From the NCBI GenBank assembly GCA_032718475.1, contig JAUCBJ010000384.1, forward strand, positions 62,001-126,000: DNA of 64,000 nucleotides. Reading direction: 5' to 3'. The stretch comes from Nemertoderma westbladi (Eukaryota > Xenacoelomorpha > Nemertodermatida > Nemertodermatidae). Under the pieces are notes generated by a model. That model saw only the letters and a list, made by a program, of their open reading frames with translations. It did no database searches and was not told the DNA's origin. Below, piece by piece: positions 10,796 to 22,343 of the stretch. Positions within the stretch are counted from its first letter, which is position 1. Every line of letters starts with the position of its first letter. A program made the translations under genes and the position numbers.

Positions 10796-11043
10796 GTCAC
10801 GGTCGTAGATTCTGCAACAAAAAACAGATCATCCATGCGTGTCTCAGCCCCTTCCTCCTGGAACTCTAATGTAGAGGCGCAAATCCAGGGATCAGCAGGG
10901 CATTCAACGATCAGGGTGGTTTGACACAGTCGATTCGCCTGCAACATAATCCACTCAACCAGTCTGCCGACCTCCACCGGGCCACTGACCTCCACTGGGC
11001 TGCCGACCTCCACTGAGCCGCCGACCTCCACTGGGCCGCTGAC
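10796..11043 (-). other. Foreign segment fused to LINE-B RT, with 18-bp minisatellite
   Basis: LINE-B homology ends abruptly at 11043/11044, but the minus-strand RT frame stays open into this segment and ends at 10789. The first part (11042-10964) is a tandem ~18-bp repeat coding PVEV-type hexapeptides. The rest codes about 55 residues that I do not recognise. It may be an unrelated repeat joined by deletion or template switching. Whether it is expressed is unknown. Confidence 0.5.
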
Positions 11044-12350
11044 AATGAGCTGAGGAGCCGTTGGGCTCCCTCTAAGTAATTCTGAGAGTACTCCTAAGTC
11101 ATCAGCAAAGTCTAGATCAGTTATGTACTTGGCAGGAATTTCTCGACTTCTGGAGCCAGTAGGTGGAGTTATCATCACCCCATCATCATTATGATGATCT
11201 AAGGACATCCGTAGAACATATTCAACCACAATTATGAACAAGAATGGTGCAAGTGTGTCTCCCTGGAGGACGCCCCATAACACTTCAAATGGTTCTGTGT
11301 CACCGTCAACAGTAGACACAAATGTTGTCGAACCATCGTATACTGATCTGATTGCTGCAATAATTTCATCAGGAATCCCATATAATGAAAGTATGCTGAA
11401 CATACGTGAGCGAGAGACTGAATCAAAGGCCTTGAAGAAGTCAACAAAGATAACAGCCAGATGCCTGTCTTTCTTTTTTGATAACTCTTCAATTATCCTT
11501 CAAAGTGCCAAAATGGGCTCCGTGGTCCCACGACCTTTACGGAATCCATTCTGATTTCCACGGAGCAGTCTCTCAATTGGATCCCTGATACGATTTAATA
11601 GAATTCTATTGTATAGCTTTGCAGCAATCGAGATCAATGAGATTCCCCGAAAAGAACCATAGAGTGTTAGGTTGCCCTTCTTGGGAACTGGCACCAACTT
11701 ATATGTTTTCTTTTCTTGTGGGACTCTTGTTGTTCGGTACATGTCTACTATGATGGGATAGATGAGCTTTAAACACTCAGGTATTTTAAAGACCTCAGGG
11801 GGAACACCATATACACCACTGCACGATTGGTCTTAATGCTTTTTGCAGCAGCCTTCACTTCTGCAAAGGAGATATCGCCAATGGGAATATCTGGGAGTAC
11901 AGACTCAGACACTTTTACTTCTATAAAATTATCAGGCAATACCCTGTCATTATTGAGGAGCTTCTCAAAGTGGGCCTTCAAACCATTGAAGCGATCGGCT
12001 GGTGATTCAGCCTTAACCTTGGTGGTTGGTTGGCTTTTCCGCCCTGTAAGCAAGTTGATCGATTTCCATGCCTGGGATGATTGCCTGCTGTCGTCAGCAT
12101 CATTGATGGCATCAACCTGTTGGTTTATTAGCTCCTGTAGATTAACAGAGTACTGCCTGTTCAGGGACCTAGATGCAGCCTTAACTGCATTCTTGGCCGC
12201 TGTAGTCTGTTTGAGTCGGGACTCTTTCTGCGCCTTATAGAGGTCATTTCGGAACTTCTGAATTTTGTTGTCATTCCAGGGGGCTCTTTTCCTGTTTCGA
12301 GGGTATACAGGAACTGTTTCTGCAGCTGCTAACTTAACTGCCTCTGTGAA
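11044..12350 (-). pseudogene. LINE-B copy 2, internal RT fragment
   Basis: Reading on the minus strand, homology to LINE-B begins in the linker before the RT (FTEAVKLAAAE) and ends shortly after the catalytic LDFADD motif, so both ends are missing. Lesions include a one-base deletion near 11815 (after KTNRA) and an AGA-to-TGA stop at 11500-11502. The frame otherwise continues to 11044 and into foreign sequence. At its 5' end it touches the TAG tail of the full-length copy at 12351-16112, and a frame starting at 12398 reads through that tail into this fragment. Confidence 0.88.
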
Positions 12351-15300
12351 GGCTACTACTACTATTACTAGGATCGGCATGCTGCATTGCAGCTGCATTT
12401 TTAAGAATGCTGTGCCGGCTTATCGACAAAATTGCACCGCCACAACTCCCTATCACCAATGACATTTGCTAGATCATCCGCATCTTCAAGGCCAGTGTCC
12501 TTTAAGATGCGTCTCAAGAAAATCATGGGCTGTCCACCATGCTTATTCACTCCATGAGGCTGCCAAAGTACAAGATTATGCACTGGCTGGTCTTCACGGC
12601 GAAAGCAATGTCCTGCAAAGCGGAGGCGATTTTGTTCTAGTGTCAAGCTTGGGGGAACCAATGAGACACCTCCAATGTTATATAGTGTCTGGTTGGAGAT
12701 GTGTGTATTGTACTTGACACAATGAACCCGGCGTAGCATTCTTGTGAATGTGCCATCCAGAGATTTGGTGTCCTCAGCAGTTAGAGCCCAGCATGGACTC
12801 CCATAGAGGAGTGCTGGAACTACTGCTGCTCTAAATAATCGGACCTTAAGTTTCCGATTAATTCTCGGTGACTTCCAAATCCTGGAAAGCCTATTCAAGG
12901 CTGCCCATGCCTTTCCCTTACGTATTCGAAGGTCCTCACCTGACTTCCGGATCCATGATCCCAGGTAACAGAAGTCGTCCACATGCTCAAGCATACCATC
13001 CTTTGAGCTTATGCTCATCCGATCAGAGACTTGCTGAGGACTTTCAAAGTTAACTGTCAAAATTTTGGTCTTTCTGGAGTTAATAAAAAGACCAACACTA
13101 GAAGCAGCATGTTCTAATGAGCTGAGGAGCCGTTGGGCTCCCTCTAATGATTCTGATAGTACTCCTTAGTCATCAGCAAAGTCTAGATCAGTTAGGTACT
13201 TGGCAGGATTTCCTCGACTTCTGGAGCCAGTAGGTGGAGTTATCATCATCATTATAATGATCTAAGGACATACGTAGAACATAGTCAACCACAATAATGA
13301 ACAAGAATGGTGCAAGTGTGTCTCCTTGGAGGACGCCCCATAACACTTCAAATGGTTCTGTGTCACCGTCAACAGTAGACACAAATGTTGTCGAACCATC
13401 GTATACTGATCTGATTGCTGAAATAATTTCATCAGGAATCCCATATAATGAAAGTATGCTGAACATACGTGAGCGAGAGACTGAATCAAAGGCTTTGAAG
13501 AAGTCAACAAAGATAACAGCCAGATGCCTGTCTTTCTTTTTTAATAACTCTTCAATTATCCTTCTAAGTGCCAAAATGGGCTCCATGGTCCCACGACCTT
13601 TACGGAACCCATTCTGATTTCCACGGAGCAGTCTCTCAATGGGATCCCTGATGCGATTTAATAGAATCCTATTGTATAGCTTTGCAGCAATCGAGATCAA
13701 TGAGATTCCCCGAAAAGAACCATAGAGTGTTAGGTTGCCCTTCTTGGGAACTGGCACCAACTTATTTGTTTTCATTTCTTGAGGGACTCTTGTTGTTCGG
13801 TACATGTCTACTATGATGGGATAGATGAGCTTTAAACACTCAGGTATTTTAAAGACCTCAGGGGGAACACCATCTACTCCACTGGCACGATTGGTCTTAA
13901 TGCTCTTTGCAGCAGACTTCACTTCTGCAAAGGAGATATCGCCAATGGGAATATCTGGGAGTACAGACTCAGACACTTTTACTTCTATAAAGTTATCAGG
14001 CAATACCCTGTCATTATTGAGGAGCTTTTCAAAGTGGGCTTTCCAACCATTGAGGCGATCGGCTGGTGATTCAGCCTTAACCTTGGTGGTTGGTTGGCTT
14101 TTCCGCCCAGTAAGCAGATTGATCGATTTCCATGCCTGGGATGATTGCCTGCTGTCGTCAGCATCATTGATGGCATCAACCTGTTGGTTTATTAGCTCCT
14201 GTAGATTAGCAGAGTACTGCCTGTTCAGGGACCTAGATGCAGCCTTAACTGCATTCTTGGCCGCTGTAGTCTGTTTGAGTCGGGACTCTTTCTGCGCCTT
14301 ATGAAGGTCATTTCGGCACTTCTGAATTTTGTTGTCAGTCCAGGGGGCCCTTTTCCTGTTTCGAGGGTATACAGGAACTGCTTCTGCAGCTGCTAACTTA
14401 ACTGCTTCTGTAAAGGCAGTATAGCCCTCACAGTGATCTGCCGCCTCAGAGGCAAGCGCCTCATACCTGTTGCTCAGCTGTAGTGTGAAGGTGGATCTCA
14501 CACTTGGCTGTTGCAACAGAGATGACCAGTCATGCCGCGGCAAGGCAGATTTCGTTGTTCTGCTAGCACGCAGACTAAGTCTTACCTTGGCCACAATAAG
14601 GCGGTGATCACTGGAGAAGGGTCGAAGTGTAAATGCATTACAGTCTTGTATAGAGCTCCTGTATTTCCTACGAAACAGAATATGGTCTATCTGGGACTTG
14701 TGACCACTGGGTCCACTATGAGTCCATAGCTTTCCAGTTCGCTTCTTGAACCGGGTTCCAGCCGAAAACAATCCATTTCCAGAGATAAAATCCTGAAGAT
14801 GGACAGAATTTCGGTTAACACTATTGCTATAGAACCCAGGGCGATGTAGGTGATTGATGCAGACTTGCATTAAAGTCTCCCAGGAATGTTAAGAATGCAT
14901 GCTGATCCACTCCATCAGTAGCTGCTTGTAGATTGTGGTAGAAATTTTCCACCTCCTCTACAGGGGCAACACTAGTTGCAGAGTAGCACACAATCAGAAC
15001 CACCTTAGGAAACTTCTTAGCCAGTCTTCCAGAACATGAGAAGTGGCAACGGATGATGCGGTTAGAGATTTGGTCTATTTTGTCCAATGCTGCATGTGCA
15101 GTTGGATTCATCAATAGACCAATTCCACCATTGCCACTATCATCTGCTGACGCGAGGGCGAGTCGCCAACCGCCCCCCATGTCCTTAATCAGAACCTCAT
15201 CAATCTGTCCAGTCTGCATTCGGTGCTCTTGAACACCCAATGCGCTAAGAGAAAGCTTATCTGCCAAGGCAGTCAGCTCACCTTGTCGCATTGGGGGCCC

Positions 15301-16112
15301 GAGTGTTAGGGTGTTTACTGAGGCTAGTCTTGTGACTTGCCTCAGATTCACCAATGGCTTTGTTGGTCGGGGTGGAACATGAGAGTAGCCTCCAACTCCA
15401 GAATCCCTCTCCCCATCACAATCTGGCCTTCCTGGTGACCCAGGGTTTGGGCCAGAAAGGTCATCAGGAAAGGGACTCAAAGAATTGTTGGCTGCTCTCT
15501 CTCCAGTAGGGGGTGAGACAGGCAGCCGGTCAGGAGTTAACTGACGCCTGTGAGGCCGATTGTGTCCGGTAATTCCACTGGCCTCTAGTGGCCGGACCTC
15601 CGCATTGCTAATGTAATCCATAGTGGGGGTTGGGGGGTGCTTTTTTACCGAGTCAGCTCTCGGGGCAAATACCACACCCTGGTTTGCCATTCCACAGGGT
15701 GGGTGTCGCAATGGAGTCAGATATGAGGCCCATCACCCATATCTACTCTGGCGCACATGACCCACCATTGGCTGTGCAGCTCATCTGCTGGGTCATGCCC
15801 TGTACCCCTGCTGCCAGGTGCAGGTCGCAGTGAAGTGCACTCAGAGTGGACATGAGAACACTCTACTCCTGACCAGCCATCGGTATATCACCATCTGTCT
15901 GGCCAGGCCATATACCCCTGCAGCCAAGTATATGGGTCCTTAATCCAGGTCCAGGACCAAGGGCGTCTTTATCCCAGAACGAAGGGGGTCCTAGTTACAG
16001 GACCAGATTTGCCCTAGTAAGAGGGTCTATGCAGCTACAGGTGGCACCTCCTTTATGCTGCATGGAGGTGGCAAGTTTTCTTGATCAATGACCTAGAATA
16101 CCTGACCTGACC
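12351..16112 (-). mobile_element. LINE-B copy 3, full length
   Basis: The 3' tail (reverse complement of TAG repeats) is at 12351-12364. The 5' end near 16112 aligns with the 5' end of the copy at 2658. No target duplication was found, because the 3' flank is another LINE-B fragment. The family is as described for 2658-6380. Confidence 0.9.
12401..15621 (-). pseudogene. LINE-B endonuclease-RT ORF (copy 3), broken
   Basis: The probable start is ATG 15621 (MDYISNAEV), whose equivalent in copy 1 is mutated. The frame is also open to an upstream ATG at 15711. The endonuclease is complete, with VQEHRMQ, LGDFNAS, SQIDHILF and SDHRLIV. RT motifs ASGVDGVPPEV, QNGFRKGRGT, FVDFFKAFDSV and LQGDTLAPFLF are present. 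Lesions: a one-base insertion near 14835 divides the endonuclease from the rest, an 8-base deletion near 13245 shifts the frame just before the catalytic Asp-Asp motif, and a TTA-to-TAA change near 13168 follows that motif. The C-terminal part is open from 13060 to 12401. This is the best template for the family's N-terminus, since copy 1 lacks ten endonuclease residues and the start codon. Confidence 0.9.
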
Positions 16113-17548
16113 ATTATATACCATTGTATACCAAATTATATATATAAGCCCATATGTATCCTCTGCAACAAAAGCATGACTTGCATAAACTTTGCATATT
16201 ATATAAAATGTTTTAAGGGAAAACCTTTGAACACAAGTGGGACTTACTATATATCATTGGATAAGATTTATGTACATTATGTATATTACTCATTATATTT
16301 GGAAAAAATAAATAAGTTGAAGTAGGAGATAGCAAATACAGAATTCGCAAAGTGCGCTCTAAGGCAAGCCTACAACACGGGAAGGTAGCTGAGAGGATTC
16401 GTTGTGAAATTAAAGGGAGGGTGAGGATTATAAAGCCAAACTTGAGTTGAGTTGAACTTTGGGACTTATACAGAGGCGCCAACGAGATCAGCCTACAACA
16501 AAGGTAGGAGAAGCGTGGTTATTCAGCTCCCGGAGGTAAACGAACTTTTAGCCCCCCCCCCCCCCCCCCCCCTACTCTTGACTCCGTTAATAACACTTTA
16601 TGTGTTCACTTCTGTTTATCAGGATGTACTTGCAATGGAAATGTGCTAAATACATAGTTTTGTTAGTAAATGTTCTTTATTACATAAATATTTCAACATG
16701 TGATTTACAGTAAACTGTAATTTAGATTATTTATATTGCTTACTATACAACATACTCACTCGATACGAATTTATTTGTGTGACAATATGGTTGTACATCA
16801 CCATCGCATCATCGATTTCCAATTTTCATTACATTCTTAGTAATCATCCGATCAGGGATAATCATCCGATCAGGGATGGCTTCTATATAATTATCTCTAG
16901 TGTCGGTTAAAGCAAGTCGTCGTACAAACTGCTAAAGGGCTTATACTCAATGCAATAGGTTTCCCAAAGCCAAGAAATCCAAGACTGCTGAAATTAGTTT
17001 AGCATTTGTGGTGTATCTAAACTGTTTGATAGTAGATTACCTTTTAAATAATATAATTTGTATTTTCTCAACTGCACTCATGCAGTGCAGCTCTGTAGTT
17101 GTACTAGATAAAGGAACTTACATGCCCGGCAGCTTAGAACGAATTGTGTTTCCATGGCAAACCGATGATATTAATATAGAATTCATTATAAATACTATCG
17201 GAGCAATATATAAACAGGAAACCCTAAACATTTCCGAAAATATCTGAAAAATATCAGAAAAATTTGTTAGTTAATATTTAACACAAAATATAAAAAACTG
17301 TAAAAACCAAAGAGAAAAGTAGCTAAATGAATACCATAATAAATCTATTTGGTACAACTACAGGTTACAATGCATTTGTTATACTTTGATTTGTAATTTT
17401 AGCATTATTATAGTAAATAAATCCCCGCCCCCTGGTTTAATAGGGTTTGACCCGGCGAGGCGTTTTATAATCCGAGCGTTAACAAAGAATTATAAATCTT
17501 AAAAGCAATTTTTTTAGAATCAGCTCAATTGGGGTGATCCAATATTTA
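16113..17548. other. Non-coding, with a C21 run
   Basis: No recognised coding sequence. A run of 21 C lies at 16552-16572 and the remainder is AT-rich. The adjacent ATCATCCGATCAGGGAT sequence near 16845-16875 occurs twice in tandem. Confidence 0.5.
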
Positions 17549-18885
17549 TTAAGATGATCTAAGGATATGCGTAGAGCATAATCAACCACAATTATGAACA
17601 AGAATGGTGCAAGTGTGTCTCTCTGGAGGACGCCCCATAACACTTCAAATGGTTCTGTGTCACCGTCAACAGTAGACACAAATGTTGTCGAACCATCGTA
17701 CAGTGATCTGATAGCTGCAATAATTTACTCATGAATCCCATATGCTGCCAGAATGCTGAATATTATACGTGGTCGGGAGACTTGATTCGAAGGATTTAAA
17801 GAAATCAACAAAGATAATAGCCAGTTGCCTGTCTTTATTTATTGATAACTCTTCGATTATCCTTCTAAGTGGTATAATATTTTCCATGGTCCCACAACCT
17901 ATACGGAACTCATTTTGGTTCACTCGTAACAATGTCTCTCAATAAAATCCCTAATGCTATTTAATATAGCTGATGTGTAGCTTTGCAGCATTCTAGATCA
18001 ATGAGATTGCCCGAAAAAATCCATAGATGGGGCAGGGTCCAACTTATTTGTTTTCATTTCATGAGGGACCTTCTAAGTCCTATATATGTCCCATGTGTAC
18101 GATGTCCCATACAATAATGGGGTAAATGAGATCCAAACACTTAGGAATTTTAAAAACTTCAGGGGGCACGCCATCTACTCCACTGGCACGATTGGTCTTG
18201 AAGCTCGTTGCTGCAGTCTATATATCAGCAAAGGAGATGTCACCCATGGGGATATCCGTGAGCACATACACTATGTAAATCAAAGTTATCAGGCCATACC
18301 CTGTCATTGTTTAGAAGCTTCTATAAGTGGGCTTTCCAACCAACTGTTCAGTTGGAGATTCAGCCTTAACTTTAGTCGTTGGTTGGCTTTTCCTTCCAGT
18401 GAGTAGGTTTGTTGAATGCCATGCCTGGGCTGATTGACTGCTATCAGCAACATTGTTAATGACATCAATCTTCTTATTGATAAGCTCCTTCAGATTATCA
18501 TCAGAGTACTGTCCGTTAAGGCCCGTGCTCCACTGGTATGTCATAAGTCATATGTCGTTTTGTTACGACCAATGGGTCGAAAGTGATTATGTCCCATGTT
18601 CCATCTTTTGACATACGACACATGGGTTCTTTCTGGCAAGAGTGCTGTGATTGGTTACTTTGGGTAGCAGCAAGCCATAAAATAGAGTACTGAGAAAAAA
18701 TGTGAGACGCATCTTATATTTTTTAAGAAAATACTTATGACATATGACCTACCAGTGGAGCACGGGAGCTATACTATTGACATACGGACTCAGACAAAAT
18801 CTGACAAACGAAATACATACTACCCATGTGTTGCAGTTGCCAGTTGAGCACGCGCCTAAGGGACCTTGATGCAGCTTCATCCTCG
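17549..18885 (-). pseudogene. LINE-B copy 4, old diverged RT relic
   Basis: Minus-strand fragments match LINE-B RT: 17679-17479 (VDGDTEPFEVLWGVLQ), 17932-17729 (IIEELSINKDRQLAIIF) and 18519-18311 (linker with KVKAESP). Many frameshifts and stops separate them and identity is lower than among the other copies, so this is the oldest member. The homology is interrupted by a 337-bp MITE at 18520-18856 and resumes at 18860 for about 25 bases. Confidence 0.8.
18520..18856. mobile_element. PIF/Harbinger-like MITE inserted in LINE-B copy 4
   Basis: The ends are imperfect inverted repeats: GGCCCGTGCTCCACTGGTA at 18520 and, on the other strand, GGCGCGTGCTCAACTGGCA ending at 18856. TAA at 18517-18519 is repeated at 18857-18859, and deleting element plus one TAA restores the LINE sequence around GTTAAGGGACC. 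A 3-bp TAA/TTA duplication with GG-starting termini is typical of PIF/Harbinger elements. An inner second copy of the right terminus (CCAGTGGAGCACGGG, 18753-18767) makes a 25-bp inner inverted repeat with the left end. No transposase is encoded. Confidence 0.8.
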
Positions 18886-19432
18886 TGGAAAGGTTTAACT
18901 CTCTGGGAATCAGGCGTCGCTCAACCTCTCATATGGTGGGGATGTGGATGCCGATTCATTCAACTTTCTAATCAGGTCTCCGTTAGTCCCGTGTTGTCTC
19001 GAGTAGGATCTACCTTCAGATATGTTTAGGTGTAACGTTAGAACAGGCCTAAATCCTATGCTGTGTCATACAGCCGCTGACTGAATTATCGCCCGCCTAA
19101 TAAAGTTATCCACCTCATAAAGTTCGATTATTTATACAAATATCTCTACCTATCTACACAGTTACAAAATATTTCCTTTTTCGAATAAATTGTTACAAAC
19201 CTTTTGCAATTCTAAAGTGATTCTTTCTTCCTTGTTTGGAATAAAATTGGAATGTGCAAATATAGTGGTATTCATATCTTGATAGGAAAACATTAAAATA
19301 AACACAAATAAATTAGGTTAAAGATAGGTCATCGTCAAATAAAAATATATCATTTCAAAAGATATGAGAAAATTATTTGGAAAGATTGTGGGAATTTTAG
19401 TAGTGTGGAAATATAAGAACATGGAACTTAAT
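18886..19432. other. Nothing recognised
   Basis: AT-rich, no coding or repeat homology noticed. Confidence 0.5.
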
Positions 19433-19575
19433 CCCATTGGTTGAATAATCCCAACATGAGTTGAGTATTAGGGATCAACCACATTACGGCTTAGTTACTT
19501 CCCATTGGTTGAATAATCCCAACATGAGTTGAGTATTAGGCATCAACCACATTACAGGTTAGTTACTTCCCATTG
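19433..19575 (+). repeat. Tandem 68-bp repeat, just over two copies
   Basis: Units start at 19433 and 19501 with CCCATTGGTTGAATAATCCC, and a third begins at 19569 but diverges after seven bases. Two to three differences separate the units. Each has a CCAAT-complement core (ATTGG). Confidence 0.9.
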
Positions 19576-19713
19576 TGTTGGATTATTTCACTATAAAGTA
19601 GCATTTGTAGTTTAACGTAAAAACTTTCTAAAATCCGACGCATTTTGATTAAATTACAGTAATGTAATATGCCTATTCATATTGGTACACATAAACCCGT
19701 AGGTAATCTAATT

Positions 19714-19790
19714 GCGCTGTGGTCAGATGGTTAAGGCGTTGGTTACATTACAGATAGGTTACGAGTTCGAATCCCAGTCGGGAAATTTGC
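19714..19790 (+). repeat. tRNA-like SINE head (A and B boxes)
   Basis: TGGTCAGATGGTTAAGGCG near 19719 matches the D-arm/A-box and GAGTTCGAATCC near 19763 matches the T-arm/B-box of RNA polymerase III type 2 promoters, about 43 bases apart. The T-stem and acceptor stems do not pair well and no clean anticodon arm forms. I therefore read it as a tRNA-derived SINE or tRNA pseudogene rather than a functional tRNA. No poly(A) or simple-repeat tail was identified. Confidence 0.5.
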
Positions 19791-19869
19791 ATTTTTGGGC
19801 AATTTATTTTCATTTGATCTAATTAGATAAGCCAATGAGGTGCGTACAACATATGGAACGATGAGTTGG

Positions 19870-19985
19870 GCCAATCATAGGGCATGGAACATCTTATTGC
19901 TCCAATGTGAGGCCATGGAATGCTCTGGAAGGTTCTAGCGGATTCTATGTCCCAGATTTACTATATAAGGGCTGGTTTGCCTTCG
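19870..19985 (+). promoter_or_regulatory. Promoter-like cluster: CCAAT boxes, heat-shock-element-like motif, TATA box
   Basis: In order on the plus strand: GGCCAATCAT near 19870, CTCCAATGT near 19900, GGAAGGTTCTAG near 19927-19938 (facing GAA and TTC pentamers), and TATATAAGG at 19972-19980. The spacing suits a polymerase II core promoter with initiation near 20000. No recognisable coding sequence follows within 1 kb, so it may be an LTR or dead promoter. Motif-based only. Confidence 0.3.
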
Positions 19986-21082
19986 GTTATCACTCTTGTT
20001 ATTTCTAATAACACTCTCACTAGTTACATTTGTTAGTTTCTTGTTGAAACTTATTAGTAAATTTGTTTGATAAATCTTTGTAAATTACGTAAATATACTG
20101 TAAACTTTGAACATGTATATTTTGTCTCGTCCACCTTTGGGACAGCCAAACATTTGAGAGATGGCTGCCTAAACCGTTAGGCCGTCAGCAACGCAGGGAA
20201 AGATGTCCACAACACGCTAAGCGCCCACATTAGATTTGCCCGCGCGCCCGTTCGAAGCATGCCCCCTTCTTGCCATACAGCGCCCACTTCAGAGGAAGGT
20301 AAGACTTTGTTTGACGCCCTTGTCCGCAGTAAGACCTATAGATCAGGGTAAGCGTGACGCCGTCCTGGGATGCCGTAAAATTTAGGATCGAATATTTTAG
20401 ACTTAGACAGGAGCAAACAAGCAAAATCCCCGGATTAACCTGTATCTCCTACAGGTGCGAACTATTGCTGTTCGTCAGTACGCGCAAGTACACTTTAGGT
20501 GCAGACAGCACAAGTTCCATAATTTGGTGATTTGCAGTACTGACAGCTCTGTACCGGTTCACTTTGTAGTTTATACATTTGCCCGCCCCTGTCTGAGCCC
20601 GAAATATTTGATCAGGCAAGGAGCAGCTTTCTGCTACCAGCACTTCGCTTGGCCTAGGGAGGTTTATTTATTTTTATCCTACCGCGCCTTGCCATGTACT
20701 GATAGGTATTTGCTGCTAACCACCGCAGCAACAAAATTCTAGAATCAAATTGTATACCAGATCAGCTAACGTACGGTAGCAATTAACACCTATTTCTTAT
20801 CTTATAACCAGAATCTGGTATTTGTGCCGATCACGGATGTAGTTACTAACACCGTAATTGCCCGGTTGAGTTGTGGATAGGAAGGAGAGAGCTTTGACGT
20901 CATTTTGTAAGTATAAAGTTCTACAGAGCGCGACTAGCTTATTTTAGTAGCTAGCGCCCAGTATTGTTTTTGGTCAGAAATCACCGAAACCTAGTACGAC
21001 GGCGATACACCAAAATTGTTTTATTTGTAACATACACACACACACACACGTCCTAAAACATATATACCCCTTTCGAGACCTG
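19986..21082. other. Nothing coding recognised, short (AC)n at 21034-21049
   Basis: Short open frames exist but show no motifs. A dinucleotide run of about eight AC repeats lies at 21034-21049, some 33 bases before the LTR that starts at 21083. Confidence 0.5.
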
Positions 21083-22272
21083 TGTTCGCGCTTTCAGACC
21101 TTTAGCAGTTTAACCTGCCAAATTGGGATGTCTTCTAGAAAATAGATCGTCTTTAGCCTATGACAAGTATTTGATACACTACATTAGCCGAAGCCAGTCT
21201 ATGCGCGATCATTCACCCGCTGGATATACCCGGGAGACTGGATTCGGAAGCCTAACCGTATTGCGGGGTAGGCCTACTGTATTATTCGACTGATCATAAT
21301 ATATATAATCTCTGACAAATATTATTCACTTTCGGGAAATATTAACAGTTCCTTTAGGACGTGGCGCTCTAAATATGTAAACAGAGTTATGACTTAAACT
21401 AGACACAACGGGATGGCTATAGATTCACGTATATGGCGCATTCTTTAGGAGATGCTTTGTTATCAGTCACAATCATACACAATTCTGCACAATGCTGCAC
21501 ACTAATCTGCCGACCTTCACTAAATTTAGTCACATATAAAGAGAACAACAGACAATACATGTAGGGCCTATAAAATAGCATTAGATTCACTTCAAACCAC
21601 TTAATGTAAGTCGCAATCGTTATATGTAACCGGTCTCTCTAACCTTTAGTATATCAAGAAGATTGGGGTGTCTGATTATTTATCAGTATTCCAAATATAA
21701 TATTCCATCAACAAATATAATGAATAACCGACAGTAAATAGCAGTACAAAGTTTAAGGTATGAATGGTTATGAATGCAGTTATGATTGTAAACATGCGAA
21801 TTGGTATGAGATATGATATGTTATGATAACAGATATACGTTCTATAATTAAGCCTACTAATGTTGGGCTAAAGACTGAAACACGGAGGTTCCAAAGCCGG
21901 TGTTGTAGGCTGTGGACAAAATCACATACTGACTCAACTCCACGAGTTTCTATATACAATCTCCAACACAGAGGCAAAAAAACGCTCTGATTGGTCGACC
22001 GAACAAAGAAGGAACAGAGAACAAAGAAAAGGCTCCACGTGTACAGCATCAGCTGTTAGCCGTCGTCATGGTAGCTACACTGTTTCAAGAGGATCTGGCG
22101 TATTGCGTCATAGAATTGCTAATTATGTCCGCTAAAGTACACATACAGAAGAAATGGCTTTTATGTCCTCTAAAACACCAGTACAGTAAGGACACGGCCT
22201 TTTATGCCTGTTAAACCAACTACAGAGTACTTACGGGGAAAATAACCGGCTAATTCCGCAAAAGCCTTTACA
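21083..22272 (-). repeat. 3' LTR of the BEL/Pao element
   Basis: This 1190-bp repeat matches 40387-41547 in the same orientation and 44355-45502 in the opposite one. In minus-strand sense it begins TGTAAAGGC and ends GCGAACA, the TG...CA form of LTRs. It has an extra ~30 bases near 21787-21820 relative to the partner. Near its start it carries loosely repeated ~45-bp units containing TTTTATG and a CTAAA word. Confidence 0.88.
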
Positions 22273-22292
22273 CCGCTCCCAGAAAATGGGAT
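22273..22292 (-). promoter_or_regulatory. Purine-rich tract next to the 3' LTR
   Basis: On the minus strand GGGAGCGG directly precedes TGTAAAGG at the LTR start. The same tract occurs in the second copy at 44347-44354. The position fits the polypurine tract that primes plus-strand DNA synthesis. Confidence 0.6.
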
Positions 22293-22343
22293 TTAAGTCT
22301 ATAAACAAATCACAGTTTCTAAAATATAAAAATACTCTAAACA

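Noticed and set aside
19714-19790. Functional tRNA gene
   Set aside because: A and B boxes are good, but the T-stem, acceptor stem and anticodon arm do not pair convincingly.
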